NCBI RefSeq assembly: GCF_950295315.1
Contig: NC_080165.1
Span: 8,434,417 to 8,498,416, forward strand
DNA: 64,000 nucleotides
Direction: 5' to 3'
From: Erinaceus europaeus
Lineage: Eukaryota > Chordata > Mammalia > Eulipotyphla > Erinaceidae
The translations under genes were made by a program, and so were the position numbers. Position 1 is the stretch's first letter. The number at the start of each line of letters is the position of its first letter. Of the stretch, positions 51,703 through 63,878 are shown piece by piece. The notes below the pieces were generated by a model. It was not told the origin of the DNA. It ran no database searches and saw nothing but the letters and a program-made list of their open reading frames with translations.

Positions 51703-52038
51703 TGGGGGTGGGCAGTAACACAGTGGGTTAAGCACACATGGCATGAAGCACAAGGACCACCCTAAGGATCCCAGCTCAAGCCCCCAGTTCCCCACCTGGA
51801 AAGGGGTCTTCACAGGTGGTGAAGCAGGTCTCCAGGTGTCTGTCTTTCTCTCCCCCCTCTGTCTTTCCCTCCTCTCTCGATTTCTCTCTGTCTTATCCAA
51901 CAGCAATGGCAACAATAACAATAACAGCAACGACAACTACAAGGGCAACAAAATGGGGAACATGGCTGCCAGGAGCAGTGGGTTGGTAGTGTAGGTACTG
52001 AGCCCCAGAGATAACCCTGGAGGCAAAAATAAATAGAT
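51703..52038 (+). mobile_element. SINE-A, long form, inserted in the tail of the previous one
   Basis: TSD AATAAGCACTTG (51691-51702) and AATAGGCACTTG (52039-52050). The two neighbouring SINEs are head-to-tail and both carry the GGGTTGGTAGTG variant of the 3' module. Confidence 0.92.
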
Positions 52039-52050
52039 AATAGGCACTTG

Positions 52051-52264
52051 CTTTTACAAGGTATGAAAAACAATTACATAACTGAAATTAGTCTGGATGT
52101 CTTCTTTTTGCCAAACTTCAATATTTTCTAGTATAGTAATATTCATGAATAAGTAACTCTCATCAAGTAAGTAGCTACCAGCTATCTGCTGATAAGTAGA
52201 TTGGCTGTAAAAGCGCTCTCACATTCACTATTTCTACTTTTTGTAATTTATGTAAACATGATGT
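52051..52264. other. Unannotated gap
   Basis: Nothing recognised. Confidence 0.3.
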
Positions 52265-52279
52265 AAGAAGCAGAAATCT

Positions 52280-53588
52280 CGGGGTAGGGCACCAAAGTAA
52301 AAACCTTGGGGTGAGGGTAAGGGTGGACATTCAGCTTCTCAGGGTGCCGGAGGAGGGGAGAGGGGAATGAGGGTGGGTGGGTGGGATGGGACACAGTCTT
52401 TTGGTGGTGAGAATGGTGTTTATGTACACTCGTATTAATTTGTAGTCATATAAATCACTATTCAATTAATATGAGAGGGGAAAATTGACTGTGTGTCTTA
52501 AACTTTTTAAAGCACAGACTGAATCTTTTTAATACATAGGCTGAGTCTTTGATATGTTGACTCTCTCAAAAGCCTAGACCAGGGAGAACAGAAGCAACCT
52601 GTGGCACAGCTACATACAGGATGTTGGGTATTATACAGCAAATCCTAACAAAGGGACTTTTCAAAGTTAACACAAGTACCAAATAATGTGATGATAACAA
52701 TAATTATCTACTGTCTTCTTGAACCCTAAGACAGCAGTAACCTCACATTTCCTCTATAGAGCCTATATTTCCCCCAGTCCTGGAACCTTAGGGTGGGGAG
52801 CACTTTCCTACATGGTGCTCTCAATTCACATCAAATACTATTGCATCCACTGATCCCAACCTAATCAACGCAACGAGTGCCACCTCAACATGCTTCACTT
52901 CAGACTGTGTCCAGAGACTTCAAGTGTGGAATGACAACCCTTCAGCTTCATTACTCGGGTGAGACCTTTCCTTTCATAGTATTCTCTAATTCCATTCCAG
53001 GCAGTTCACTTCCTAACAAAGTCCCAAAACCTAGATATAGACCAGGGCCCATGAGATAGAGCATATATTCACACATATCCATAAACTAGGGCAAAATATA
53101 GACCTGAAAGCAAAAGTACACAATAGTCTACAGTGAGTACCCCCCAACTCTTCATCTGCACTATTCCAGCCTTTAGGTCCATGATTGTTCAACAATTTGT
53201 TTGGCTTTGTATGTTAACTCTCTTTTCATCCACCAGGTTCCAGATGCCAGCATGATCCCTGGACAGACAACCCCAGCAGTGTGTCCTGGAGCTCCACTTC
53301 CCCAGAAACCCACCCTACTAGGGAAAGAGAGAGACAGGCTGGGAGTATGGATCCACCTGTCAATGCCTATGTTCAGCGGGGAAGCAATTACAGAAGCCAG
53401 ACCTTCCACTTTCTGCACCCCACAATGACCCTGGGTCCATACTCCCAGAGGGTTAAAGAATAGGAAAGCTATCAGAGGAGGGGATGGGATACGGAGATCT
53501 GGTGGTGGGAATTGTGTGGAGTTGTACCCCTCCTATCCTATGGTTTTGTTAATGTCTCCTTTTTTAAATAAATAAATTAATTTTTAAA
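52280..53588 (+). mobile_element. L1-D 3' end, 1.3 kb, with 15-bp TSD
   Basis: AAGAAGCAGAAATCT lies at 52265-52279 and 53589-53603. It is collinear and 5'-truncated, with end GTACCCCTCCTATCCTATGG..CTCCTTTTTTAAATAAA. Confidence 0.92.
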
Positions 53589-53603
53589 AAGAAGCAGAAA
53601 TCT

Positions 53604-53859
53604 AGGAGTTAGTGCAGTGACACACCTGGTTAAGTGCACATATCACCATGCTTAAGGTTTGAACCTGTGTTCACCACCTGCTGGTGAGGGGGCTGCAGGA
53701 GTGGTGAAGCAAATCTATAAGTCTATCTTCCTCTTGCCCTATTTCCATCGCCTTTTAATTTCTCTCTGTACTGTCAAATATAATATAAAAGAAAATAATG
53801 GCTGCCTGTAGCAGTGGATTCATAGTGAAGGCACTGAGTTCCAGTGATAATCCTCATGG

Positions 53860-53861
<2 letters not shown>
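53604..53861 (+). mobile_element. SINE-A, long form, directly after the L1
   Basis: GTGCAGTGACACACCTGGTT head, reduced body, 3' module TAGCAGTGGATTCATAGTGA. Confidence 0.8.

Positions 53862-53921
<60 letters not shown>
53862..53921. repeat. (AAAG)n microsatellite on a SINE tail
   Basis: About 14 GAAA units replace the SINE poly(A). Confidence 0.95.
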
Positions 53922-55459
53922 GAAGTCTTAGTGTATTATGCATTCAGGGACATGTCCTTGTCATGACACATTTAAAGTAGAGGAGCCAACCAGAGTATTG
54001 TATAACTTTCTCAATTTATTAGCAAATTATCTCTTTTTGTGTGTCAAGTTCAATACCAGAGCATAAGTATCCTGGAAAACTTCACTGAATGTAAACCAAA
54101 CTGGGAGAAAAAAATGTAAAGATTCACATCCATAACATCATCACAGGCAAAGATGAGTCTATGGGCAATATAGGATTAAAATTGTTGAGATGAGAAAAAA
54201 ACTTTACCTTTAGCTGGGTCTTGAGAAAGAACTTGAAGTTGAGTGTGAACATGCTATATCCATTGATTAATCACCACGGACACTAAAGATCAGCAAGTGA
54301 TTAATCAATGTAGATAACTTTCATACCAGAGCACAAAAGGAGACTGTCAAAAACATGATCACAGGTGCATGCCAGGCTGACAGTGCTATTCTTAGTGACT
54401 GCTAATATTTCTGAGTTCAGTGCAGACACCCACAACAAGAGTTATAACTACAGCACAGCCTGCAGATTTCTACGTTAGGCTTGAACCAACAAATCACTAA
54501 TGTTAACCAAACAAATTCTACTGAACCACCAACACTGGCAGAAATATGAGAAATACACAAGAATTTTGTATCTGCATCAAGAAGCCCAGCCTTAATTTTT
54601 TATCCAGTAACGTGTGTGCCTGTTTCTGACTTGGGATAATGATGACCCGATGAAGCTAAGTTGTTCAAGTCATCTGGTTCAAGGGATCCAAATCCAACGT
54701 AAGGATGACAGTGGCAGTGGAAATGCATTACTAGAGAAACTCTGCATCACACACGCTATCAATTTTCTCCCATTGACGAGTCCTTGACAAAAGAAAGAAG
54801 AAAAAGTGTCCATCTGCTGGAAATAGGGGAGCCACACAAGTACTGAGCACCAGTCCTGAGGAAAAAAAAAAAAAAAGAAAGAAATACTCAATGAAAATGT
54901 AATAGTTTGATTTGCCATTTGAAATACGTCATATTGTTTTGGCTAGAAAGCAAACAAAGAGTAACATACATAAGTGAGCTACCTTGTAAGACAGCCAACG
55001 TTCTGCAATAGTCAAAACAAGAACTGACAAAGAAATTTGGCTTTTATCTCTTTCTATCAATACTCAGAAAACCTGATGCAACCTCTTGTCAACGTCATTT
55101 CTCAGTTCTTGAATACATTTTCATGCACAAAGGTGAGAGTCTGAGCTAGTCTAATCATTAATTTCTAGAAAAAGAACTATTCGTTGCTAGGAAAAGATGC
55201 TGAGAATTAAAAAATAATGTTTCAGAGTTGCTTTAATTTATTAAAATTCATAGTAGGATCTCAGAGGCAATACCTACGGATTGCAGGTGTCAGCCCTCGA
55301 GCTTGAGTCTCTGCACAATATGAGAAAGACAACAAAGAGTAAAATGTGAGAAGCTCCAGGGACGGTGGGGCAGTGCCTGGAGATTCTCTCTCTTTCATAG
55401 TAAAACAAAATTGATGGAAATCAAAATACAAAAGGCATCAAATGACACACAACTTACTT
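53922..55459. other. Intergenic sequence without recognised repeats
   Basis: About 1.5 kb; an A14 run at about 54861. No exon or RNA gene is recognised. Confidence 0.5.
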
Positions 55460-55640
55460 TTAAATTTTATTTCTTAAAATTTAATTTTTATGGGAGAGAG
55501 AGGGAGGGAGGGGGCAAGAGAGAGAGAGAGAGAGAGTTTCTCAGTTCTGGGATATGGTAGTGCTGGGGCTCAAACCTGATCCCTCAATCATGCAAGTCCT
55601 GTGCTCTAAGAGCACTGAGGTATCTCCTTAACCCAATCTT
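55460..55640 (-). mobile_element. SINE-D-like element with (GA)n
   Basis: The minus strand gives a tRNA-like GGTTAAGGAGATACCTCAGTGC head, a B-box-like AGGTTTGAGCCCC and TACCATATCCCAGAACTG, then a GA/CT-rich tail. Confidence 0.65.
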
Positions 55641-57117
55641 TCCTTAGTTTGTGACTATGTTAGAAACTGGTAGTTGTTAGCTCCTAGTTCCTTCCAGATT
55701 GTATTTCTCATCTACCAGTAAAGCCAATATCTTGGTGGCCTATGGTGAAAAATGGCCTTGAGTTCTTGTTAATAGTAAAGTACAACTTCCATTTATGAAA
55801 TAATTTTAACACATCTGTATATTTTAAGCCTGTTGACTCTGCTTCTGTCATCAGAAGCCATGCTCAGGGAATAATAAAGACTGCCATTCTCAACTGTGTG
55901 TACACAAATTGTGGCAGTGTGCTTTACCAAGCCATCTGCTCTCCCCAAGGATTTTTTAATTATTTTTTTCTGTGAATAACTTTGAGAAGTCTTTGAGGTG
56001 ATAATGTCAAATCACTATAGATTTTGCAACAGTTTTCTTTATCTTGTCTTATGCTAAGTTTATTTCTGATGAACGGGATGTGAAACTCCAGCATTAATTT
56101 GTTCCTTTTCCTTCTACTTACATAACTGTCATTTTAAAAGTAGTTATTTTTCAAAGGAGTAAAATCTCTCCTGGGATATACTTGTAATTTCAATAAAATG
56201 GAAATGTGTTTGAAAGTTAAATGTATTAGTACAAAAAAGCCTTATTTCAAATATCTGGCTAGTTTATTAATGTTTCCTGTAGAGTCAAAAAATAACAAAG
56301 TGATTTTAACAATTTGGCTCTAAATAGAAATAGTTTCACTAAAGACTTTCTCCTAACCACCACAATCTCCTTTTTTTTTCACCCTCCTAATCATTATGAT
56401 TAAAATGAAACAACCTTCATTAAAAATTAAAATAAAATAAAATAAAATAAAAATAAAATTCTAATCACTAGTGTCTGTCTGGTAAGTACACACTTGTTCT
56501 TCTCCTTCGATAATAAAGGTAATTTTTTTCTTCTCTGGTTTTTAAGTTGTTCCTTTAAAATACTTAAAAGTGATTTTTTTGAGATTCTTTATTAACACCC
56601 CAGAGGGGTAAATATTTTAGCGGTAACTTCACTTTCTGTAGTATTTTGCCTGCTAGTTTCTTTGTATGTGTCCAGACTGGTTTCCAATGTTGTATTTGCA
56701 CTCTGCAATTAAAAAATAATTTACAATGACTTTTTTCAATAGTTTTCCATTTATGGGTCTTTCAATCTCCTGCTGTCCATTTGCTCAGCTGTTTTATTTG
56801 CTCAGCATTTAGTCTTTGTGTCTTTATGTTTTACTACAAATGTATTCATTCTTGAAGGTTGTCCAATTTGTTGGTGTGTGATTACTCATAGTAATCTTTG
56901 AAGATTCTTTATATTTTTGTGTTCTCTTTCACTTATGAGTTTACTTTTTTGTGCCCTCCCTCTTGTATTCTCGGCTAGTCTTGCTAAATCCATGTCAGCT
57001 TTATCTAGCTGACACAGCTTCCTGTATGCTACAATTAGACCACCTGGTTAGCTAGAATGCAGACTCTACTCAGCAGTCAGGTAAGACTTAAAAGTTGCTT
57101 CCTGCACAGGATGGGTT
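55641..57117. other. Intergenic sequence without recognised repeats
   Basis: Only an (AAAAT)n run at about 56429-56460 is noted; the rest is AT-rich and unrecognised. Confidence 0.5.
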
Positions 57118-57131
57118 ACAGAAGAGTTTCT

Positions 57132-57804
57132 TTTTGTTTAATTAATTAATTAATTTAAAAAAGGAGACATTAACAAAACCGTAGAATAGGAGGCGTACAA
57201 CTCCATACAGTTCCCACCACCAGATGGGTCCCTGATAGCTTTCCTATTCTGTATCCCTCTGGGAGTATGGACCCAATATCACTGTGGGGTGCAGAAGGTG
57301 GAAGGTCTGGCTTCTGTAATTGCTCCCCTGCTGAACATGGGCGTTGACAGGTCGATCCATACTCCCAGCCTGTCTCTCTCTTTCTCTAGTGGGGGGGGCT
57401 CTGGGGAAGCGGAGCTCAAAGGCACATTGGTGAGGTCGTCTGTCCGGGGAAATCTGGTAGGCATCATGCTGACATCTGGAACCTGGTGGCTGTAAAGAAA
57501 GTTAACATACAAAGCCAAACAAATTGTTGAACAATCATGGACCTAAAGGCTGGAATAGTGCAGATGAAGAGTTGGGGGGTACTCACTGTAGACTATTGTG
57601 TACTTTTGCTTTCAGGTCTATATTTTGCCCTAGTTTATGGATATGTGTGAACATATGCTCTATCTCAGGGGACCTGGTCTATATCTAGGTTTTGGGACTT
57701 TGTTAGGAAGTGAATCACCTGGAATGGAATTAGAAAGTACTAGGAAAGGAAAGGTCTCACCCGAGTAATGAAGCTGAAGGGTTGTCATTCCACTCCTGAC
57801 GTTC
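57132..57804 (-). mobile_element. L1-D 3' end with 14-bp TSD
   Basis: ACAGAAGAGTTTCT lies at 57118-57131 and 57805-57818. A collinear copy; the tail has become (TTAA)n at about 57140-57154. Confidence 0.92.
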
Positions 57805-57818
57805 ACAGAAGAGTTTCT

Positions 57819-58082
57819 AGAGCAAGGGTATTGCAAACCATGCTAATCTACCTAGTTATCTCCTTGGTCAGACTGAGTTACCAGTTTGATTCTGCAGATG
57901 AACAGTCACTATCTACTGTGTCACATCTGAGGGACGGAGTAAAATCTGCCAAGATTCCTTAATGATGGAGGAACTGAACATCCAGTCTGAGTTCTCGTAT
58001 TCCCACTGGAGAAACTGGAAGCGCAGGGGATCCCTCTCAATGCAACAGCGGTAGAAAGACAGTCTGACCAGATTCATCTCAT
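57819..58082. other. Unannotated gap
   Basis: Nothing recognised. Confidence 0.3.
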
Positions 58083-58097
58083 TCCTCTTATCTTTCT

Positions 58098-58391
58098 TTT
58101 TTTTTTTAAACTTTATTTTCCTTTTGTTGCCCTTAGTTTTTTTTACTATTGTTGTAGTTATTACTGTTGTTGTTAGCGATGTCATTGTTGTTGGACAGGA
58201 CAGAGAGAAATGGAGAGAGGAGGGGAAGACAGAGAGGGGCAGAGAAAGACAGACACCTGCAGACCTGCTTCACCGCCTGTGAAGCGACTCCCCTGCAGGT
58301 GGGGAGCCAGAGGCTCCAACCCGGATCCTTCCACAAGTCCTTTCACTTAGCGGCACGTGTGCTTAACCCGCTGTGCTACCTCCTGACTCGC
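58098..58391 (-). mobile_element. SINE-A with perfect 15-bp TSD
   Basis: TCCTCTTATCTTTCT lies at 58083-58097 and 58392-58406. Full-length inverted copy. Confidence 0.93.
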
Positions 58392-58489
58392 TCCTCTTAT
58401 CTTTCTAATGCATTCATTCTACACCTCTGTGATGCAGAGGGGCACTAAAGCCTCAACTCCTTGTCCTGGTATTTTCACAATCTGTACTC

Positions 58490-58984
58490 TGTTGTTTTCA
58501 CCGGGCGCTCCAGCAGGCTGGGCTAGCTTCGCGGTGGTGAACAGAGACTCGAGGACTCATGGTTGAGCTGTACACAGTATCTCTTTATTCATGCAGGACA
58601 CAGCACAATCTATACCAAGCTATACTAAAACTATCACAACTACCAACTAACTAAAACGAACAATGTTGTTCTTATATACTTTCCAAGTAGGGTGTAAACA
58701 GGTTGTGATGTAGAGAGGGTGGAGCGAAAAGTGACTGGTGGAAGATCAGGGTGTGACAAGGAGAGGGGGTGGAGCAGGTGAGAATTCTGCCATTGAACCA
58801 CTAATGCCCTGGAGGGAGTGTGGTGCTTTATGTAAATGTAAAAGTGATTTATGTAAATAGACCGCTTTGAATGGGATCAAACCATGTAAATAAACTGCTT
58901 TGAATGGGATCAAACCAATCCCTATACAGGCATACTGGTGTTTGGTTAAGCAGAAGCCAGGGGGAGCTGGCATACTACCCAACA
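58490..58984 (-). mobile_element. Solo ERV LTR with 6-bp TSD
   Basis: GTACTC lies at 58484-58489 and 58985-58990. On the minus strand it runs TGTTGGGTAGTATG..GGTGAAAACAACA, with an AATAAAGAGATAC poly(A) signal and a tandem TGAATGGGATCAAACCA unit in U3 (58870-58915). Confidence 0.92.
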
Positions 58985-59358
58985 GTACTCATGTAATCTT
59001 GTAAATTAATATTACGCTACTAATAAAAATAGAAAAAAATACCTGATTGTGAGAATTCCATCACCAAGGTTTTCACAATGATATCTATCCTATTTGGTCT
59101 TCTTGTGAGAGGAGGCTGAAGTTAGAATCTTAATGACCCACTTACATGTCTTATGCAAATGTCATCACTTGACATGTACCATATCTGTAGTTGACTTGCT
59201 GAGACTACTAGAGCTTTTAATTTTCCTTAGAGAATTTATTGCTTCTATGATCCTTCATCATCTAGTTGCAAAACCAATTTCATTTTTTGTAACTTTCCAC
59301 TTTGCTATATACACAAGTCTCATTTAACTAGTTGCATTTTTCTTTTATAATATATATA

Positions 59359-59360
<2 letters not shown>
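58985..59360. other. Intergenic sequence, no feature recognised
   Basis: No repeat or coding signal. Confidence 0.4.

Positions 59361-59404
<44 letters not shown>
59361..59404. repeat. (AT)n microsatellite
   Basis: About 22 AT units, sitting on the tail of the SINE-B fragment. Confidence 0.95.
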
Positions 59405-59407
<3 letters not shown>

Positions 59408-59475
59408 GGGTAGAGACAGAGAGACATTGAGAGGGAGAAGGAGATAGAGAGGGAAAGAGACAGACAGACACACTT
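59405..59475 (-). mobile_element. SINE-B 3' fragment
   Basis: GGGTAGAGACAGAGAGACAT..AGAGGGAAAGAGACAGACAG is the inverted pyrimidine tract and end; the body and head are missing. Confidence 0.65.
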
Positions 59476-59669
59476 GTTATTGTCAATATTTACCTTTCTG
59501 TCCAGCACATAACTCCTACAAAGTTTTCTTTAATCATATTTCAGAGATAATTTGTTGACTCTTCTGGATTGAATAGTATATTTCTACTGTGTAACTCCCT
59601 AAATTTCTTCCATCATGGATTCAGATTTGCTCCTACTTTCTCACTAGAAGTGATGTAATTGAGAATAAG

Positions 59670-59813
59670 GAGGGGTGGGTAGATAGAGGTAAGGTTATGC
59701 AGAAGGTTCTCATACCTGAGGCTCCAAAATTCCAGGTTCATTCCCCCATACCACCATAAGCCAGAGCTGAGCAGTGCTCTGGTATAAATAAATAAATAAA
59801 TAAATAAAAAATA
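59670..59813 (+). mobile_element. SINE-C
   Basis: GGGTAGATAGAGGTAAGGTT, CATACCTGAGGCTCCAAAAT, CCACCATAAGCCAGAGCTGA and an (AAAT)n tail. Confidence 0.87.
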
Positions 59814-60710
59814 AAGCTAGATCTGCCTTGGTTATCTTATATCCTCAGTGTTGAACAATGTGCCTTGAAAATATTAGCTTTCAGCTTGTGTTGGCTGAAT
59901 ACATCTATCTGAATCTTATGAATGGACTATCTTTGTGATGTCTTGACTTAGGCTAAAATCAGAGTATAAAGATGTTCATATAATAGTCAGGAAAACTTGG
60001 ACTAAAAGTTGCTCTTTATTCCCAATTCAAGCTTAACTGGGTGGCAATATTCTTATTTGCTAAAGAATAAGCAATCTATTAAGTCTAGCACTTCCACTGT
60101 ACTTGGTCAAGGACTTTTCAGGTCATTCCAGTTCACACTAAAAATGGCATGTCCCCACAGACTGCAGACGTCGCTGTGTTTGCAGTAACCTTCTTCAGCC
60201 ACTTCTTGAACTTCTCAGGCTTCTGGGTCACCTCTAGTTTCATTGCTGACTCACCTTGTGGTCTTCTCATTGTGTTATCCCCACAATCCACTTGCTGTAT
60301 TACTACTGTGGCCTGTTTTCTGCACTCTGATTTTTTTTTTTTTTTTTTAAGAAAGAGGTGGAAGGAGACGTCAGAGCACCACTGAGATTGTATCTGATCG
60401 AGAACACAAGTACGACTCCTGGCTAGGCCTGCATGCTATAAAAAACCTCCTAATATTTCATTTTCTTTTACTTTTCAACCATTCATTTCTACCATTAAAT
60501 GGCCAGAAAAATCTATTACACTGGACTCTGCTTCTACTGTACCCAGTCCTGGAGTCTCATTGCTAAACTTCAGTTGTGAAAACCCACAGAACACCCTGTT
60601 ACATTTGTGGACACTTCTAAATTCTAGGGAATTTGTCTTTGTGCTGGACTGGAATTATCTTCCCTTACACATAGTCCTCACAGTCCTGTTAAGAGTTGAG
60701 GGACACTTTT
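59814..60710. other. Intergenic sequence, T18 run
   Basis: The T18 at 60331-60348 may be a retroposon tail, but nothing recognisable adjoins it. Confidence 0.4.
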
Positions 60711-60789
60711 CTTTTATATATATTCTTTTAATTGGGTGTTACAGTAAATACAGGTGTTGATACTTGTGTAAAATTTCTAATTTCCATGC

Positions 60790-60918
60790 TTTTTTCTTTT
60801 TTTAATCCAGAACACTACTGAGCTCTGGCTTACAGTGATGCAGGAGATGGAATCTGGGACCTCAGAGCCTCAGGCATGAGAATCTTTTTGCACAACTGTT
60901 AAACTATCTACCCCCAAA
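60790..60918 (-). mobile_element. SINE-C nested in L1-E
   Basis: CACTACTGAGCTCTGGCTTA, GGGACCTCAGAGCCTCAGGC and CTGTTAAACTATCTACCCCC. AAATTTCT recurs on both sides as a short TSD. Confidence 0.82.
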
Positions 60919-61267
60919 TTTCTCAGTTTTCTGCAAAACATTTCACCCCGCGCCTAGGCCCTCCTTCACAATCATGCACTAGGACCTGAAATCCCCACTC
61001 CCCATCCCCGCTCCCACCCCCACCCCCAGAGTCCTTCCTGTACTTTGGTGTAATACACCAACCCCAGTCCAATTCCTGTCTGTGTTTTCCCTTCTGTTCT
61101 TATTTCTCAAATTCTGCCTGTGAGTGAGACCATCCCATATGCATTCTTCTCTTTCTGCCTTATCTGACTTAACATGATTCCTGCATCTCCATTCAAAATA
61201 GAGTGAAGAAGTTGATCATTTTTTAACACCACTTTTCTCATTGCTGGTGTCTTTTGCTCTGTCTCTC

Positions 61268-61596
61268 TCTTTTTGCCTCCACAGTTATCCATGGGGCTTG
61301 GTGCCTGCACTATGAATCCACTGCTCCTGGAGGCCATTTTTTCCCACTTTGTTGCCCTTGTTACCCTTGTTGTTGTAGTTTATTGTTATTGTCGCCACTG
61401 ATATTGTTGTGCTTGGATAGGACAGAGAGAAATAGAGAGAAGGGAAAGACAGAGAGGGGGAGAGAAAGACAGACACCTGCAGACCTGCTTCATCGCCTGT
61501 GAAGCGACTCCCCTGCAGGGAGCTGGAGGCTCGAACCGGGATCCTTACACAGGTGCCACATGCGCTTAAGCCACTGCTACCACCTGCCTGACCCCC
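61268..61596 (-). mobile_element. SINE-A, long form, nested in L1
   Basis: Module CTATGAATCCACTGCTCCTG, (GTT)n region, body and head GCGCTTAAGCCACTGCTACC, inverted. Confidence 0.9.
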
Positions 61597-61800
61597 AAAG
61601 CTGGTCATTCTAAATAGCTGAGTAGTATTACATATATTCATATATCTATCACAACTTTCTCAGCCTCTCTTCTGTTATTGAGCAAATTGTTCTGGTTGCT
61701 TTCAGATTTTGTTATTACAAATTGTGCTGTGAACACAGGTGTACACACATCTGTTCGCATGGATGTATTTGACTCCTTAGGATATATCCCCTGAGAAATG

Positions 61801-62390
61801 CAAATGAACACAGTTTTCTTTTTAAGAATAAAGAAATGTCATATTTGTTTTGCTGTCACCAACATCTATAACAATAGCTGGCACGTAGGAGGTTCTCATA
61901 AGTCTCAGCTGAATAAAAATGATTATTTCTGTTTCTGGAGCCGCATCGTGTCAAAGGAATCTCTTATTCAAAGTCATATATTCAAATGTGTGAACAGTTC
62001 TATAGTTCTGCATTAATCTTTTCTGTGGCAGGGAATGCATTTCTCTTTCCTTAAATCACAATGCACCTGTCACAGAGGAACCATTTGATAGACATGTGTC
62101 TGTAAAGAACTGTCCATATGTACTTTAAAGTGGCAAATACTGATACAAAAAAAAATTCAAGATATGATTCTAAAATGCATAGATATAATTAATGCATATA
62201 ATTACAACAAAGTTAATGGTTCAAAACGATCATGGAATTCCTTAAACTACATATGCTAAGCTAACCTTCCACTGAAAATGAGACTTAAAGACTAAGCCTG
62301 GCTTGGTCTCTTCAGAATTCATGTGCACATACACATAACCAGATAAGTGACTCTAATTTTTGTGGCATATTTTTAAAAATGAAACCATTA
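61801..62390. other. Intergenic sequence, no feature recognised
   Basis: No repeat or coding signal. Confidence 0.4.
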
Positions 62391-62406
62391 ACTTCTCACA
62401 ATTTCT

Positions 62407-62701
62407 TTTTTTTTAATTTTTAATCTTCATTTATTTCCCTTTTATTGCTGTTGTTGTTTTTTATTGTTGTAGTTATTGTTGTTATTGATGTTGTCTTTGT
62501 TATACAGGACAAAAAGAAATGGAGAGAGGAGGGGAAGACAGAGAGGGGCAGAGAAAGACAGATACCTGCAGACCTGCTTCACCACCTGTGACACGACTCC
62601 CCTGCAGGTTGGGAGCCGGGGGCTCAAACTGGGATCCTTGTGCAGATCCTTGAGCTTCACACCATGTGTGCTTAACCTGCTGCGCTACCGCCCAACTCTC
62701 T
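62407..62701 (-). mobile_element. SINE-A with 16-bp TSD
   Basis: ACTTCTCACAATTTCT (62391-62406) and ACTTCTTACAATTTCT (62702-62717) differ by one base. Confidence 0.92.
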
Positions 62702-62814
62702 ACTTCTTACAATTTCTATGCCCATATAGAAAGCCTCGACATGAGTGGTCACAACCTTTAATATGTTTCAGGAGAGAGTAATTTAATAATATTTTTGTAA
62801 AACACACTTTTCTT

Positions 62815-63170
62815 TTTTTTTTAATCTTTATTAGTGCCTTACCAATGCTTTCAACATTTTAAGAATTCAGGGGAATATTTTCAAAGCCAAGACGCATGTG
62901 TATAAATCACCACTTTCCACCAAGGATCCGTTGCCCTTCCCCATACCCCTGCCCCTACCCCAGTTTCTTGGATCAGCCAACATACTTGTCGCAGAGTTCA
63001 AAAGACAGTTTGGTTATCATCTTCACACAATTTCATTGGCTTTATTCATCTTTATCCCACATCTGAGAGAGGCCACCTAGAAGTTGTCCTTCACCTTTTT
63101 CCTTCTCTCATCTAGCATTACCACTTCTAGTTCTATCCATTCGGTGGCACAAGAACATATTTCTTTCACT
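62815..63170 (-). mobile_element. Probable old L1 3' UTR
   Basis: A T-run tail, then TCTTTATTAGTGCCTTACCA..CCACTTTCCACCAAGGATCC..GTCCTTCACCTTTTTCCTTC has the layout of an inverted L1 end but differs from L1-D and L1-E. Confidence 0.5.
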
Positions 63171-63282
63171 GAAATAATTAGCAAAAGGAATGGTTAGGAA
63201 ATTTATTTCTGTTTTGCAGAAGATATAGAGAGAGTGAGGCAAAACAAAGAGGAGATATTATTGATTTAAAATAATAATGACA

Positions 63283-63456
63283 GGGGTCCAGGTGATGGCA
63301 CACCCATGTAACACATGTTACAATGCTCACGAACCCAGTTTCTGATCCCCACCCGCAGAGGGGAAAGCTCTGGGAGTAGAGAAGCAGGATTGTGGGATCT
63401 CTCTGGCTCTCTCCTTCTCTATTTCCCCCTCCCCTCTCAGTTTCTGTCTCTATCAA
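63283..63456 (+). mobile_element. SINE-B
   Basis: Head CCAGGTGATGGCACACCCAT, body CCCACCCGCAGAGGGGAAAG, end TTTCTGTCTCTATCAAATAA. Confidence 0.82.
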
Positions 63457-63513
63457 ATAATATAATATAATATAATATAATATAATATAATATAATATAA
63501 TATAATATAATAT
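63457..63513. repeat. (ATAAT)n pentanucleotide microsatellite
   Basis: About 11 pure units have grown from the SINE-B tail. Confidence 0.95.
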
Positions 63514-63549
63514 TTAGAAGAAAAATTATGATAAAAATGTCAAGGGTCA

Positions 63550-63875
63550 TGTGATTGTTCCCCTCCTAAGTTCCTATCTGAAGAAAACAAAAATATGTAT
63601 CCAAAGATACATATGTGTATACCCTGTTCATCAAAGTACTATGGACAACAGCCAAGATTTAAAATACCACAAGTGTTCAACTTCAGAAGAGTAAATAAAG
63701 AAGGGCCTTGGAGACCAAGTGCATGATGACAAAGGATGGTATGCAGACACCTATCATGGGTTGATAAATGAGTATCCTGGTACTCCTATGTTCATAGTAG
63801 TTCATAATTTGTAATGGCCCAAATGTGGAGGTAGCCCAGAAGTCCAAGGACAGATGAATAGCTAAGAAGGTTGTG
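63550..63875 (+). mobile_element. L1 ORF2 3' fragment
   Basis: CAAAGTACTATGGACAACAGCC, AATGGCCCAAATGTGG and AGTCCAAGGACAGATGAATAG match the order of the L1 ORF2 C-terminal region. Multiple stops; no usable frame. Confidence 0.65.
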
Positions 63876-63878
63876 GTA

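Larger units (their letters stand above)
60711..61800 (-). mobile_element. L1-E 3' UTR and ORF2 end, carrying two nested SINEs
   Basis: The 3' UTR (60711-61090) and inverted ORF2 end (about 61090-61260 and 61597-61800, TTACAAATTGTGCTGTGAAC..GGATATATCCCCTGAG) bracket a SINE-C and a SINE-A. This joins the L1-E 3' UTR type to L1 ORF2. Confidence 0.82.

Noticed and set aside
53862..53921. Regular short repeats as a CRISPR-like array
   Set aside because: This is a pure (AAAG)n tract without spacers; the genome is mammalian.
11901..57804. Recurring ORFs starting MQKVEGLASVIASPL (for example at 15594, 26295, 45699, 57289)
   Set aside because: They fall in the L1-D 3' UTR, which is noncoding; the shared frame reflects repeat copies, with stops at varying places.
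446..63456. Many 60-100-codon ORFs inside SINE-A/B copies (for example 5366-5632, 43452-43766, 58133-58336)
   Set aside because: They read the same repeat body in various frames, have no conserved start, and recur only because the SINE recurs.
5126..63456. B-box motifs (GGTTCGA) that might mark tRNA genes
   Set aside because: Each sits in a SINE head without a complete cloverleaf and 3' acceptor stem; none is a plausible functional tRNA.
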